Source: Acetobacter okinawensis JCM 25146 (GTDB taxonomy: Bacteria; Pseudomonadota; Alphaproteobacteria; Acetobacterales; Acetobacteraceae). Taken from it: DNA of 64,000 nucleotides. Positions 41,373 to 50,580 of the stretch are shown one piece after another (position 1 is the stretch's first letter; every line of letters begins with the position of its first letter). The notes below the pieces were generated by a model that saw only the letters and a list, made by a program, of their open reading frames with translations, searched no databases and was not told the origin of the DNA. The DNA is taken from positions 1-64,000 of the forward strand of contig NZ_BAJU01000001.1 in the NCBI RefSeq assembly GCF_000613865.1, written 5' to 3'. Both the position numbers and the translations under genes were made by a program.

Positions 41373-41676
41373 GGGGCAGGTCTTTCTTTACAGCATACGA
41401 AGGCCCGATACCGACCGGGCCGAATTGCCGTGCATATAACGGTATGCGCGAGCCGGATCAACCGTTGATTGCGCATCTTTTGCCCCTGATCGGCGTTCTG
41501 CCGTGGCTTTTGCGGAGCATACTGGCAGGATGCAGGTACAGGCAGTGCCGTCTACTGGCCCGTGACACAAAGATTTTTTAATGTTTCGACAAGTAAGACT
41601 TGAGAAATAGCAACTCTGGCGGATACAGAGTTGAATATCTTTTGTATAAAATCCGATCAAAACAGGACAATAATTT
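41373..41676. other. Divergent intergenic region rpmE-mscL
   Basis: No gene is supported in these 304 bases. Near rpmE there is GGCCCG...CGGGCC at about 41402-41421, a short hairpin in the leader. Before mscL, AACTCT and AGAGTT at about 41610-41635 form a small stem, and TGTATAAAAT at about 41642 is an extended -10-like element. Confidence 0.4.
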
Positions 41677-42168
41677 ATGGCTGACCTTAAAACTGACCTC
41701 AAGGCGCATGTGCGCGCTCCAAGCTGGGTGGGTGAGTTCCGCGCCTTTATCATGCGTGGCAATGTGGTCGATCTGGCCGTTGGTGTGGTCATTGGTGCCG
41801 CGTTTACGGGCATTGTGAACAGTCTGGTCAAGGATGTGTTCAACCCGGTCATCGGTCTGCTGGTCGGCGGGATTGATTTTTCCAACCTGTTCGTCACCCT
41901 TAAAGGCCCGCACGAGACAACGCTGGAAGCGGCACAAAAGGCAGGGGCTGTTACCCTTAACCTTGGCCTGTTCGTCAACGCTGTTATCCAGTTCCTGATT
42001 GTGGCCATGGCTATTTTCTGGATGGTCAAGGCTTTAACCCGCCTGCATGTGCGTGAAGAGGCAAAGCCCGCGGCACCTCCAGCCCCCAGCCCGACGGAAG
42101 TGCTCCTGACCGAAATCCGTGATGAGCTTGTCGCACGGAACAACGCGCAGTCCACCACACAGGGCTGA
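41677..42168 (+). CDS. mscL: Large-conductance mechanosensitive channel
   Basis: MscL opens in response to membrane tension and releases solutes during osmotic downshift. The 163-aa protein has the N-terminal amphipathic segment and first helix FRAFIMRGNVVDLAVGVVIG followed by AAFTGIVNSLVKDV, the family pore region. The second helix is NAVIQFLIVAMAIFWMVKA, then a cytoplasmic Ala/Pro linker and the C-terminal helix TEVLLTEIRDEL. The periplasmic loop is slightly longer than in E. coli (136 aa in total). It is monocistronic with its own leader and terminator candidate. Confidence 0.96.
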   Translation: MADLKTDLKAHVRAPSWVGEFRAFIMRGNVVDLAVGVVIGAAFTGIVNSLVKDVFNPVIGLLVGGIDFSNLFVTLKGPHETTLEAAQKAGAVTLNLGLFVNAVIQFLIVAMAIFWMVKALTRLHVREEAKPAAPPAPSPTEVLLTEIRDELVARNNAQSTTQG

Positions 42169-42190
42169 GGCACAGACAGGCTTGTCAGGT

Positions 42191-42226
42191 CGGGTTGCGC
42201 CCTGGTGGTGTGCAACCCGTGTTTTC
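42191..42226 (+). terminator. Candidate terminator of mscL
   Basis: CGGGTTGC at 42191-42198 pairs with GCAACCCG at 42212-42219 across a 13-base loop, followed by TGTTTTC. Position fits the end of the mscL transcript. Confidence 0.6.
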
Positions 42227-42257
42227 GGCTGGTGGAATATGGGCTAGGCTTTACACC

Positions 42258-42656
42258 ATGATGCGTCCCGTATTCCATTTTGCCCGTAAAGCACCGTTTT
42301 TTGCTGCCATGGCTGGTTTTGCCGCTCTTGCGGGGTGCCAGAGTGCACCATACCAGCTCCGGGTAGAGCAGACCCCCAGCACGCTGCTTTATAGTTACGC
42401 TATAGCCAACGGCATGGCCCGCGGACAGTTGATGAGCGGCACCATGACCTTGCCGCAGATTGTCAATATTGTGACGGCAGACCGTGCGGCTCTGGGAGCT
42501 ATTCTGGTTTTTCGGGACCACCCCAGCAACAGCACACTCACTGTAGCCGGGCAGAAGGTGGAAGATTTTCTCGCAATGCTTGACCAGCCCGATACACCGG
42601 GCCGCAGCGTTGTTATGTTGCCAGCGGGTGCTTCCTCTCCGCCAGTTGGCCGATAG
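42258..42656 (+). CDS. Putative lipoprotein of unknown function
   Basis: The 132-aa product has a signal peptide with the lipobox AALAGC at about residue 23, so it should be lipidated and anchored in a membrane facing the periplasm. The mature part (about 109 aa) has no further Cys and contains ILVFRDHPSNSTLTVAGQKV and ends in Pro/Ser-rich residues. I chose the ATG at 42258 because it starts the signal peptide directly; an upstream in-frame start adds 21 residues that do not fit a signal peptide. The family is not one I can name. Confidence 0.75.
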   Translation: MMRPVFHFARKAPFFAAMAGFAALAGCQSAPYQLRVEQTPSTLLYSYAIANGMARGQLMSGTMTLPQIVNIVTADRAALGAILVFRDHPSNSTLTVAGQKVEDFLAMLDQPDTPGRSVVMLPAGASSPPVGR

Positions 42657-42662
42657 GGTATA

Positions 42663-42694
42663 AAAAACGGAGCCAGCAGATGGCTCCGTTTTTT
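42663..42694. terminator. Bidirectional terminator between lipoprotein gene and secF
   Basis: AAAAAACGGAGCCA and TGGCTCCGTTTTTT at about 42663-42694 form a perfect stem with a short loop (GCAGA). The A and T runs on both sides give U-tracts in either direction. Confidence 0.92.
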
Positions 42695-42716
42695 GTGTGT
42701 TCTGGTCGGTTCGTTA

Positions 42717-43664
42717 TCAGGCGGCGGGGGCTGTGGCCTTGCCGCTTTTGGCACCGCGCTTCAGGCGGCCTTCCCCCATGAACAGCAGCAGCGGTGCTGC
42801 AATAAAGATGGAGGAGGACGTACCAACAACAATGCCGAACAGCATGGTCCATGCAAAACCCGACAAGGTTGCCCCGCCCCACAGAGCCAGTGGTAGAGAC
42901 GCCAGAAAGACCGTGGAGGAGGTCCCCAGTGTACGGTTCAGCGTCTCGTTAATGGACAGGTTTATCAGGTCGATGAGCGGCATGGTGCGGTATTTGCGCA
43001 GGTTCTCACGCACGCGGTCGTATACCACCACCTTGTCATTGGTAGAGTAGCCCAGAATCGTCAGGATGGCGGCGACCATGACCAGATCAAACTCAAAGCC
43101 GGTAATCACCAGAAAGCCGACTGTCTTGGTCAGGTCGAGCACCAGCGTGATCACAGCACTCAGCGCGAATTCCCATTCGAACCGGAACCAGATGTAGCCC
43201 AGAATCATGGCAAGGCTGAGGGCAAGAGCCAGCATGCCGTTGCGGAACAGCTCGGCCGAGACCGAGGCCCCCACTGCATCAGCACGCAGGATGGTGGTGC
43301 CGGGCAGGGCCTCTGCCACGGTGTGGCGCACCTTGTCCACAATGGCCTGCGTATCCTGCTCCGAGCCTGCATCCAGGCGGATCAGCACGTCATTGGCCGA
43401 ACCAAAGGATTGGAAGGAGGCATGCTGCACCCCGTGTTCGGCCAGAGCCGTACGGATTTTGGCAAAGTCTGCCGGGCCGGTGGTCTGGGCTTCCACCACA
43501 ATCCCGCCCCGAAAATCCAGACCCAGTGTCAGACCGGGGTGGAAGAACAGAATGAGTGATGCCAGCGAGAGCACGGCCGAGACGATCAGCCCCATATAGC
43601 GGCCGCGCATGAAGTTGATGTGCGTATCCTTGCGGACAAAACGCAGAAGAGGACGTCCGAACAT
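42717..43664 (-). CDS. secF: Protein translocase subunit SecF
   Basis: SecF works with SecD to drive late steps of Sec-dependent export using the proton gradient. The 315-aa protein has six expected membrane helices and family motifs GLDFRGGIVVEAQT near residue 50, then RADAVGASVSAEL, YIWFRFEWEFALSAVITL and ILGYSTNDKVVVYDRVRENL. The length matches the family (about 310). It lies 18 bases downstream of secD, as is usual. Confidence 0.96.
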   Translation of the reverse strand: MFGRPLLRFVRKDTHINFMRGRYMGLIVSAVLSLASLILFFHPGLTLGLDFRGGIVVEAQTTGPADFAKIRTALAEHGVQHASFQSFGSANDVLIRLDAGSEQDTQAIVDKVRHTVAEALPGTTILRADAVGASVSAELFRNGMLALALSLAMILGYIWFRFEWEFALSAVITLVLDLTKTVGFLVITGFEFDLVMVAAILTILGYSTNDKVVVYDRVRENLRKYRTMPLIDLINLSINETLNRTLGTSSTVFLASLPLALWGGATLSGFAWTMLFGIVVGTSSSIFIAAPLLLFMGEGRLKRGAKSGKATAPAA

Positions 43665-43682
43665 AAGTAGCGCCTCGTTTCT

Positions 43683-45247
43683 TCAAACAGGCAGGCTGGT
43701 GGGGCGCGTACGCGCGTACCAGCGGGCCATAAGCATGCGGGAGAGCAGCAGGGTGGTGAACAGGGTGGTCACAATGCCAATGGTAATGGTGAGCGCAAAC
43801 CCACGGACCGGGCCTGTGCCAAACACAAACAGCATCACATGGGCCAGCAGGGCCGTGGCGTTACTGTCCACAATGGTGGAAGTTGCTTTTTCAAACCCTG
43901 TCTGCATCGCGGCCAGTGGGGTACGCCCACGGCCGATTTCCTCGCGGATGCGTTCGTTAATAAGGATGTTGGCGTCCACGGCCATGCCGAGTGTGAGCAG
44001 CATGCCCGCCATGCCCGGCAGAGTCAGTGTGGCCTCAAAGAGCGAGAGAATGGCCACCATCAGAACAAGGTTGGCCAGCAGGGCAAAGTCCGCGTACCAG
44101 CCAAAGCGGCCGTAGAACAGCACCATAAAGACCACGACCATAACAAAGCCGACAGCAAGGCTGATCATCCTGCGCGGATGGAGTCTGCACCAAGGGATGG
44201 GCCAATGGAGCGCTGTTCAATAACGCTCAGCGGGGCGGGCAGTGCGCCTGCGCGCAGCATAAGGGCAAGGTCTGTGGCCTTCTGGGCATCAAACCCGCCG
44301 GTAATCTGGCCATTGCCCCCGGTTATGGGGCTCATGATCACCGGGGCTTCGATAATCTTGTTATCCAGCACAATGGCGAATCGCTTGCCCACATTGGCCT
44401 GCGTCACGGCAGCAAAAGCGTGCGTACCAGTCGAATCGAAAGAGAAGCTGACCGCCCATTTGCCGCTCTGCTGGTCAATGACCGCCCCTGCGTTGGTCAG
44501 GTCGGAGCCATCGACATCCACATGGTCAAAAACGGGCAGGGGGCCACCGTCCGCTGGGTCGGCCATCTGGAGCAGGCTTACGCCCTGCGGCGGGTAGGTT
44601 GCGTGCAGCGGATTTGCGTCTACCAGATGGAAGCTCATCTTGGCAGTGGTGCCCAGCAGTGCCTTGATCCGGTCCGGATCACTGATGCCGGGGAGTTCCA
44701 CAACAATGCGGTCATCGCCCTGACGGGTAATTTCGGGGTCAACGGCGCCTGTGCCGTCAATACGGCGGCGCACGATTTCGATCGACTGGGTAACGGCCTC
44801 ACGCGCACGGGTGCGAATGGATTCGGGTGCCAGCACCAGAGCAATGCTGCCATCTTCACGCTTGCTGACGCTGAACTCGTTTGTAACAGCGCGGGGCAGG
44901 GCGTTCAGGGCCGCCACATCCGCATCAGCCTCGGCTGCGGAGCGGGGGGTGAAGGTAATGGTGGCCTTGGCCGCATCGACCGTAATGTTCTGGTAACCCA
45001 GATGCGCGCCAAGCAGCGCATCGCGCATGTTTTCGGAGAGGGTCTGCAACCTGTCATGGGTCAGGCTTTGCAGATCAACCTGCATGAGCAGGTAAGAACC
45101 GCCCCGCAGATCCAGTCCAAGATGGATCTGTCGCCATGGTATGGAAGGGAGCGGCTTGCGCATGCCGTTGGGCAGGCACAGCAGCAGGCCTAAAAGGCAT
45201 ACGCCCAGTACCGAGGCCAGTTTGAGGCGGCTGTAATACATTCTCAC
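43683..45247 (-). pseudogene. secD: Protein translocase subunit SecD (split by a frameshift)
   Basis: SecD has a large periplasmic domain and six membrane helices. The first part (360 aa as read) has one N-terminal helix, then IHLGLDLRGGSYLLMQVD, the P1 domain with VVELPGISDPDRIKALLG, and reaches IGPSLGADSIRAG. The second part starts MISLAVGFVMVVVFMVLFYG and has GMLLTLGMAVDANILINERI. In intact SecD these join as SIRAGMIS. One missing G near 44169 (GCAGGGATG instead of GCAGGATG) explains the break and gives about 521 aa. By chance the broken junction looks like an ATGA overlap, so it may be annotated as two genes. I see no reason to think it is a natural split. Confidence 0.9.
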
Positions 45248-45497
45248 CTGATCGCTTGCAGTTTTGCTGCCCGGAACATGCCGCCCAACCCCAACAGATG
45301 CAACCCGTTCGCGCGTTTATGGGTGGATTACCGTGCTTTTTCGTTCATTTCGCGTGGCTCTGGCGCATCACTTGGCGGTAAATGGGGGTGGGCATGGCAG
45401 ATGTGCCGGAGCGGAGCGGCTTGTTTGCATTCGGGTGTGGGCCTGCTACGCCTTGATGGGGCCAAAAACTGGCCACATCAGGCAAGGGCGGTAACAG

Positions 45498-46478
45498 ATG
45501 AGCACAATGCTGCGGGTAGGGGTTATTGGGGCAGGGCATTTTGGGCGGTACCATGCCCTGAAAATACGCGACGTACCGGGCGAGAGCCTGTCCGGCCTGT
45601 TTGACCCAGACCCCGCCCGTGCCCAACTTGTTGCGCGGGAGGCAGGCTGCCCTGTTGTTGCGGACGTGGATGCCCTGCTTGCCCAGTCCGATGCTGTGGT
45701 GGTGGCGGCGCCTGCGGAATTTCATTTCGATCTGGCCGTGCGCGCATTGCGTGCGGGGCGGCATGTGTTGGTAGAAAAGCCGGTGGCGGCAACGCTTGAG
45801 CAGGCGGACATGCTGGTCACGCTTGCGCAGCAGAGCGGGCTTGTCTGTCAGGTCGGGCATCTGCTGCGCTTTTCCGCCGAGCATGAGGCCATAACCCGGC
45901 GCATTACCCGGCCACTCTATATAGAGGCCACGCGCATAGCGCCCTACAAGCCGCGTGGGACGGATGTGTCGGTTATTCTGGACCTGATGATCCATGATCT
46001 GGATCTGGTTCTAGCCATTGTGGACAGTCCCATTGCGCAGGTGGATGCGCTGGGTGCGGCAGTCAGCTCCGCGCATGAGGATATCGCCAATGCGCGTGTA
46101 CGCTTTGAAAACGGCTGCGTGGCCACCATTACCGCCAGCCGCATATCGCTCAAAACCGAGCGGCGGATGCGCCTTTTTTCCGAGGAAGGGTATCTGTCGG
46201 CCGATTTTGTAAAGCGGGAGTTGAGCATGATCGGGCGCGAGCGTGGCCTGCCGCTACCGGGCACCGATGGCTTCCGGCGTGAGAGCATAAGCTGGAAGGA
46301 ACATGATTCGCTGTTCGCGGAGCATCAGGCGTTTGTTGCCTCCTGTTTGCATGGGGCCCCCGTTGTGGTGGATGCGCTGGCCGGGCGGCGCGCTCTGGCG
46401 GCGGCTCTGGCCGTGGCGGATGGTATTGCCTCCTCGCGCGCTCTGATGGAGCGGTCCGGGCTGATCCGGGGGAGTTGA
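45498..46478 (+). CDS. Gfo/Idh/MocA family NAD(P)-dependent oxidoreductase
   Basis: The 326-aa protein has an N-terminal Rossmann fold with VGVIGAGHFGRYHALK and the family motif HVLVEKPVAA around residue 95, then the C-terminal substrate domain with LDLMIHDLDLVLAI, where the His is probably catalytic. Length is typical. The family oxidises sugars, inositols or nucleotide sugars, and the substrate cannot be read from this sequence. Some relatives in Proteobacteria act on UDP-GlcNAc in lipid A synthesis, but no lipid A gene is next to it here. It diverges from secD with a 250-base gap (45248-45497) in which I see no other gene. Confidence 0.9.
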   Translation: MSTMLRVGVIGAGHFGRYHALKIRDVPGESLSGLFDPDPARAQLVAREAGCPVVADVDALLAQSDAVVVAAPAEFHFDLAVRALRAGRHVLVEKPVAATLEQADMLVTLAQQSGLVCQVGHLLRFSAEHEAITRRITRPLYIEATRIAPYKPRGTDVSVILDLMIHDLDLVLAIVDSPIAQVDALGAAVSSAHEDIANARVRFENGCVATITASRISLKTERRMRLFSEEGYLSADFVKRELSMIGRERGLPLPGTDGFRRESISWKEHDSLFAEHQAFVASCLHGAPVVVDALAGRRALAAALAVADGIASSRALMERSGLIRGS

Positions 46479-46668
46479 AAAAAGAGGGCGCTGGGGAAGC
46501 GGGAGGAAACAGCCGTTTTTGAAAGAGCAAGTCTAAAATTGGTCAAATCGGACAAAAAAAAATCTAGATATGGGGGCAAAGTAGGGTAAGAAACGCGACA
46601 TATGGTGTGTCTGGCCAAGCCACGGCACAAGCCCCATCATCGTTCGTAAAAACCGGAGAGCAAGAGCC

Positions 46669-48606
46669 ATGAGTCTGATCGACGTGCATGAGAATGACGT
46701 TCGTCGTTCCCATTCAGGAGCATCAGGCTCGGTGGAGGAGCCGGACCTGTTTGGCGCAGAGCAGATGCCGGATATGGTGCAACTGCCCGGCCACCATCAG
46801 GTGCGTGTGGATCGCTCGCGTGATGCGCTGCTGACCCTCTTTGGCAAGGCTACGCTGGATAACCGCTACCTGCTGCCTGATGAGGGTTATCAGGACCTGT
46901 TCGGGCGTGTAGCGTCCTATTACGGGGCCGATGCAGCTCATGCCCAGCGCATTTATGACTACATCAGCCGCCACTGGTTCATGCCTGCAACGCCTGTGCT
47001 CTCCAACGGTGGCACAACGCGCGGCCTGCCCATTTCATGCTTTCTCAACGAAGCGAATGACAGCCTCAAGGGCATTGTCGATCTTTGGAACGAGAATGTG
47101 TGGCTGGCCAGCAAGGGCGGTGGCATTGGCTCGTACTGGGGCAACCTGCGCTCCATTGGTGAGAACGTGGGCCGTAATGGCAAAACATCGGGGGTTATTC
47201 CCTTTATCCGCGTGATGGACAGCCTGACTCTGGCCATCTCTCAGGGTTCGCTGCGCCGTGGGTCGGCGGCAGTCTATCTGCCGGTCTGGCACCCCGAGAT
47301 TGAAGAGTTCATAGAAATCCGGCGTCCAACCGGGGGGGACCCCAACCGTAAGGCGCTTAATCTGCACCACGGTATTCTTGTGTCCGACGCGTTCATGCGC
47401 GCGGTTGAAACAGATTCGGAATGGGCGCTGCTCTCCCCCAAGGACAATTCGGTTATCCGTAAGATTTCGGCGCGTGGGCTGTGGATTCGTATCCTGACCG
47501 CGCGTATGGAGCAGGGCGAGCCCTATATTGTTTACTCCGACCATGTGAACAATGCGCGCCCCGAGCACCACAAGCTGGCCGGGTTGGAGGTCAAGACCTC
47601 CAACCTGTGCTCCGAAATTACGCTGCCCACGGGCATAGACCATCACGGCAAGGCGCGTACGGCGGTGTGCTGCCTGTCCTCCCTCAACCTTGAGACATGG
47701 GACGAGTGGTCAGATAATCCTCAGTTCATTGAGGATGTCATGCTCTTCCTCGATAATGTGTTGCAGGACTTTATCGACCGCGCACCCGAGGATATGGAGC
47801 GGGCCAAATATGCGGCCATGCGCGAACGCTCCGTGGGGCTGGGGGTTATGGGCTTCCACTCCTTCCTTCAGGCCAAGAACGTCCCGTTCGAGAGCGTGAT
47901 TGCCAAGGTCTGGAACCGCAAGATTTTCAAGCATATCCGTGAGCAGGCAGATGCGGCCTCCCGCCATCTGGCCGAACTGCGTGGTGCTTGCCCCGATGCT
48001 GAGGAATATGGCGTAAAGGAACGTTTTTCCAACAAGATGGCCATTGCCCCCACGGCTTCCATCTCCATTATTGCAGGCAATGCCAGCCCGGGGATTGAGC
48101 CGATTGCGGCCAATGTGTTCTTGCAAAAAACCCTTTCCGGCTCATTTACGGTGCGCAACCGCCATCTGCAGAAGCTGCTGGAAGAAAAAGGGCAGGACAC
48201 GCCGGAGGTATGGTCCTCCATCACCACCAGCAAGGGGAGCGTGCAGCATCTGGACTTCCTGACCCAGCAGGAAAAGGATGTGTACAAAACGGCATTTGAG
48301 CTGGACCAGCGCTGGGTGGTGGAACATGCCGCCGACCGGCAGCCCTTCATCTGTCAGGCGCAGTCGGTCAACCTGTTCCTGCCTGCCGATGTGCATAAGC
48401 GCGACCTGCACCAGATCCACTATCAGGCATGGAAGAAGGGGCTGAAGTCCCTCTACTACTGCCGCAGCCTGTCCATCCAGCGGGCGGATACGGTGAGCAA
48501 CGTGCTCAGCAAGTCCGAAGTTCTGGGGGCAGGTGTTGCCGAGCAGGCGGCTGCCGAACATGCCGCTGTGGGCAATAATTATGACGAGTGCCTGGCCTGC
48601 CAGTAA
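46669..48606 (+). CDS. nrdA: Class I ribonucleotide reductase alpha subunit
   Basis: The large subunit reduces ribonucleoside diphosphates to deoxy forms. The 645-aa protein has a family core: Cys in GLPISCFLNEAND, the radical-site Cys region NLCSEITLP, the partner Cys in VCCLSSLNLETW, and the phosphate-binding APTASISIIAGNASPG. The C-terminal tail ends ECLACQ with the Cys pair that accepts electrons from thioredoxin or glutaredoxin. There is no N-terminal ATP-cone domain, and the first 50 residues look disordered, so the usual overall-activity site is missing. The ribosome-binding site is in GGAGAGCAAGAGCC before the ATG. nrdB follows 80 bases later. Confidence 0.95.
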   Translation: MSLIDVHENDVRRSHSGASGSVEEPDLFGAEQMPDMVQLPGHHQVRVDRSRDALLTLFGKATLDNRYLLPDEGYQDLFGRVASYYGADAAHAQRIYDYISRHWFMPATPVLSNGGTTRGLPISCFLNEANDSLKGIVDLWNENVWLASKGGGIGSYWGNLRSIGENVGRNGKTSGVIPFIRVMDSLTLAISQGSLRRGSAAVYLPVWHPEIEEFIEIRRPTGGDPNRKALNLHHGILVSDAFMRAVETDSEWALLSPKDNSVIRKISARGLWIRILTARMEQGEPYIVYSDHVNNARPEHHKLAGLEVKTSNLCSEITLPTGIDHHGKARTAVCCLSSLNLETWDEWSDNPQFIEDVMLFLDNVLQDFIDRAPEDMERAKYAAMRERSVGLGVMGFHSFLQAKNVPFESVIAKVWNRKIFKHIREQADAASRHLAELRGACPDAEEYGVKERFSNKMAIAPTASISIIAGNASPGIEPIAANVFLQKTLSGSFTVRNRHLQKLLEEKGQDTPEVWSSITTSKGSVQHLDFLTQQEKDVYKTAFELDQRWVVEHAADRQPFICQAQSVNLFLPADVHKRDLHQIHYQAWKKGLKSLYYCRSLSIQRADTVSNVLSKSEVLGAGVAEQAAAEHAAVGNNYDECLACQ

Positions 48607-48686
48607 GGGCTGGCCGGTCGGTATCTGTTTTTTTTTTAGAAGGTGTGCGGCGCCTCCGCTGGGGGCACCCGCCCGATGGAGGCACA

Positions 48687-49706
48687 ATGAGCGAGCACAA
48701 AGCCGGACAGCAGGAGCAGCAGGAGCAGCGTTTTGACCTGCTTACAGCCAACCCGGTGTACAAGCCGTTTCGGTACCCGTGGGCTTATGATGCATGGCTG
48801 ACGCAGCAGCGTGTGCACTGGCTCCCCGAGGAAGTGCCTCTGGCGGATGACGTCAAGGACTGGCACCGCGTGCTCAACGAGAGCGAACGCCACCTTGTAA
48901 CCCAGATTTTCCGCTTCTTCACCCAGTCGGATGTGGAAGTGAACAACTGCTACATGAAGCACTACAGCCGGGTGTTCAAACCCACTGAAGTGCTGATGAT
49001 GCTCTCTGCCTTCTCCAATATCGAGACCATCCACATTGCTGCGTACAGCCATCTGCTGGATACGCTGGGCATGCCGGAGGAAGAGTATTCCGCGTTCCTT
49101 AAGTACAAGGAAATGAAGGATAAATACGATTACATGCAGTCCTTTAACGTGGACAGTAAGCATGAGATCGCAAAGACTCTGGCAGCTTTTGGCGCGTTTA
49201 CGGAAGGGCTACAGCTTTTTGCCTCGTTTGCCATCCTGCTCAATTTCCCGCGCTTTAACAAGCTCAAGGGCATGGGGCAGATTGTGTCTTGGTCGGTGCG
49301 TGATGAGACCCTGCACTGCCTGTCCATCATCCGTCTGTTCCGGGTGTTTATTCAGGAAAACCCCCATATCTGGACAGCAAAGCTACAGCAGGAGCTGACA
49401 GATATCTGCAAAACCATTGTTGAGCACGAGGAGGCCTTTATTGACCTCGCGTTTGAAATGGGGCCGGTGGAAGGGCTGGATGCGGCTCAGGTCAAAACCT
49501 ACATCCACTTTATTGCCGACCGCCGCCTGACTCAGCTTGGGCTGGACCCGGTTTACAACACAACCACCAACCCGCTGCCGTGGCTGGACGATATGCTGAA
49601 TGCGGTTGAGCATGCCAATTTCTTTGAAAATCGCTCGACCGAATACAGCCGCGCCTCCACCATGGGAACGTGGGAAGAAGCGTTTGAAAGCTCGGTCTTC
49701 GCGTAA
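48687..49706 (+). CDS. nrdB: Class I ribonucleotide reductase beta subunit
   Basis: The radical-generating subunit (339 aa) with a dinuclear metal site. Ligands are visible as the Asp in FFTQSDVEVNNCYMKHY, Glu and His in SNIETIHIAAYSHLL, the Glu of AFTEGLQLFASFA, and Glu and His in VRDETLHCL. The Tyr in HIAAYSH lies seven residues after the Glu, the position of the tyrosyl radical in E. coli NrdB, so this is a Tyr-radical enzyme and not the Phe-containing class Ic type. The ATG at 48687 has GGAGG upstream. It is in operon with nrdA. The 80-base gap contains a run of ten T at 48628-48637. Confidence 0.94.
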   Translation: MSEHKAGQQEQQEQRFDLLTANPVYKPFRYPWAYDAWLTQQRVHWLPEEVPLADDVKDWHRVLNESERHLVTQIFRFFTQSDVEVNNCYMKHYSRVFKPTEVLMMLSAFSNIETIHIAAYSHLLDTLGMPEEEYSAFLKYKEMKDKYDYMQSFNVDSKHEIAKTLAAFGAFTEGLQLFASFAILLNFPRFNKLKGMGQIVSWSVRDETLHCLSIIRLFRVFIQENPHIWTAKLQQELTDICKTIVEHEEAFIDLAFEMGPVEGLDAAQVKTYIHFIADRRLTQLGLDPVYNTTTNPLPWLDDMLNAVEHANFFENRSTEYSRASTMGTWEEAFESSVFA

Positions 49707-49723
49707 AGCGAGGCTGGGCTTCC

Positions 49724-50482
49724 TTACAGGCCGGGCAGGGCCGTGCCGTTTTCCAGCACGTCGCGTGCCTGCGGCGTAAAGGCTCCGTCCGCCTCATGCA
49801 GGGTGAGCCCGGCCAGTACACGGGCCGGGCTTTTAACGCCCAGACGTGCCTGCACAAGCAGGATACGCGCCTCGCGGTCTGTTTTGGGCCAGAAGGGGTA
49901 GAGTGTTATCCCACCAAAACCATTGGCGCTTAACTCAGCAACAGCTCTGTCTGTCAGTGCGGTGGGGAGGGCGAGTGTCAGGCTGCCTTTGTGGCGCAGA
50001 ATGGACGCAGCCCCCTTAACCCATAAAGGCAGGGTGTGCATGCCCATTCTACGGGCAAGGTCGCGCCGGGGTTCGGGCGAGGCTGTGCCCGTGGTGGCGT
50101 GCCACGGTGGGTTGGTCATGCAATGGTCAAAGCGCAGGTGTTCTGGCACCCCTTCGGGGAAAGACGCATCAAGAATGCTGACCTGATTTTTTTTGTTAGC
50201 CAGCAGGTTGGTGCGGGCCAGTTCGGCTGTTTCAGAGTCTTTTTCTATGCCTGTGCCATGCAGGTCTGGTACGCGGTGCATCAGGCATAACAGCCCTGCA
50301 CCCGCGCCGCAGCCGACCTCAAGCACATGCTGGCCATGGCGGGCCGGTACGGCAGCGGCCATAAGAATAGGCTCAAGCCCGGTCCTGTAGCCTTGCTGGA
50401 ACTGGCTATAGGCGATACGGCCACGCAAAAGCGTGCCGTGCGAAGTAGCAGGAAGGTGGCTTGATGGTGCTTGTTGCATCAT
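49724..50482 (-). CDS. tRNA1(Val) A37 N6-methyltransferase-like protein (TrmN6/YfiC)
   Basis: A Rossmann methyltransferase of 252 aa. It has FQQGYRTGLEPILMAAAV at the start, the SAM-binding motif LEVGCGAGAGLLCLMHR, GIEKD, and the catalytic TNPPWHA of the N6-adenine or related group. The family TrmN6 modifies A37 of tRNA-Val, but other members act on different substrates. The final 20 residues are variable. It converges on nrdB with a 17-base gap and diverges from the polyprenyl synthase gene. Confidence 0.85.
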   Translation of the reverse strand: MMQQAPSSHLPATSHGTLLRGRIAYSQFQQGYRTGLEPILMAAAVPARHGQHVLEVGCGAGAGLLCLMHRVPDLHGTGIEKDSETAELARTNLLANKKNQVSILDASFPEGVPEHLRFDHCMTNPPWHATTGTASPEPRRDLARRMGMHTLPLWVKGAASILRHKGSLTLALPTALTDRAVAELSANGFGGITLYPFWPKTDREARILLVQARLGVKSPARVLAGLTLHEADGAFTPQARDVLENGTALPGL

Positions 50483-50580
50483 TGTATCTGGCTGGCTTGA
50501 ATGTGTTGGTGCTTGACCGTTTTTCAGGTGCCTCGCATATAAGAGAACGTCAACTCATCCCATGGCCGGGGGAATAGCAT

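Noticed and set aside
43683-45247. SecD as two natural genes joined by an ATGA overlap
   Set aside because: The two parts meet at SIRAG and MIS, contiguous in intact SecD, and one missing G explains the stop. The overlap is a by-product of the frameshift.
46479-46668. NrdR boxes upstream of nrdA
   Set aside because: I looked for the ACACTATATATAGTGT-type pattern and found only partial matches such as CTAGATAT, which is too weak to call.
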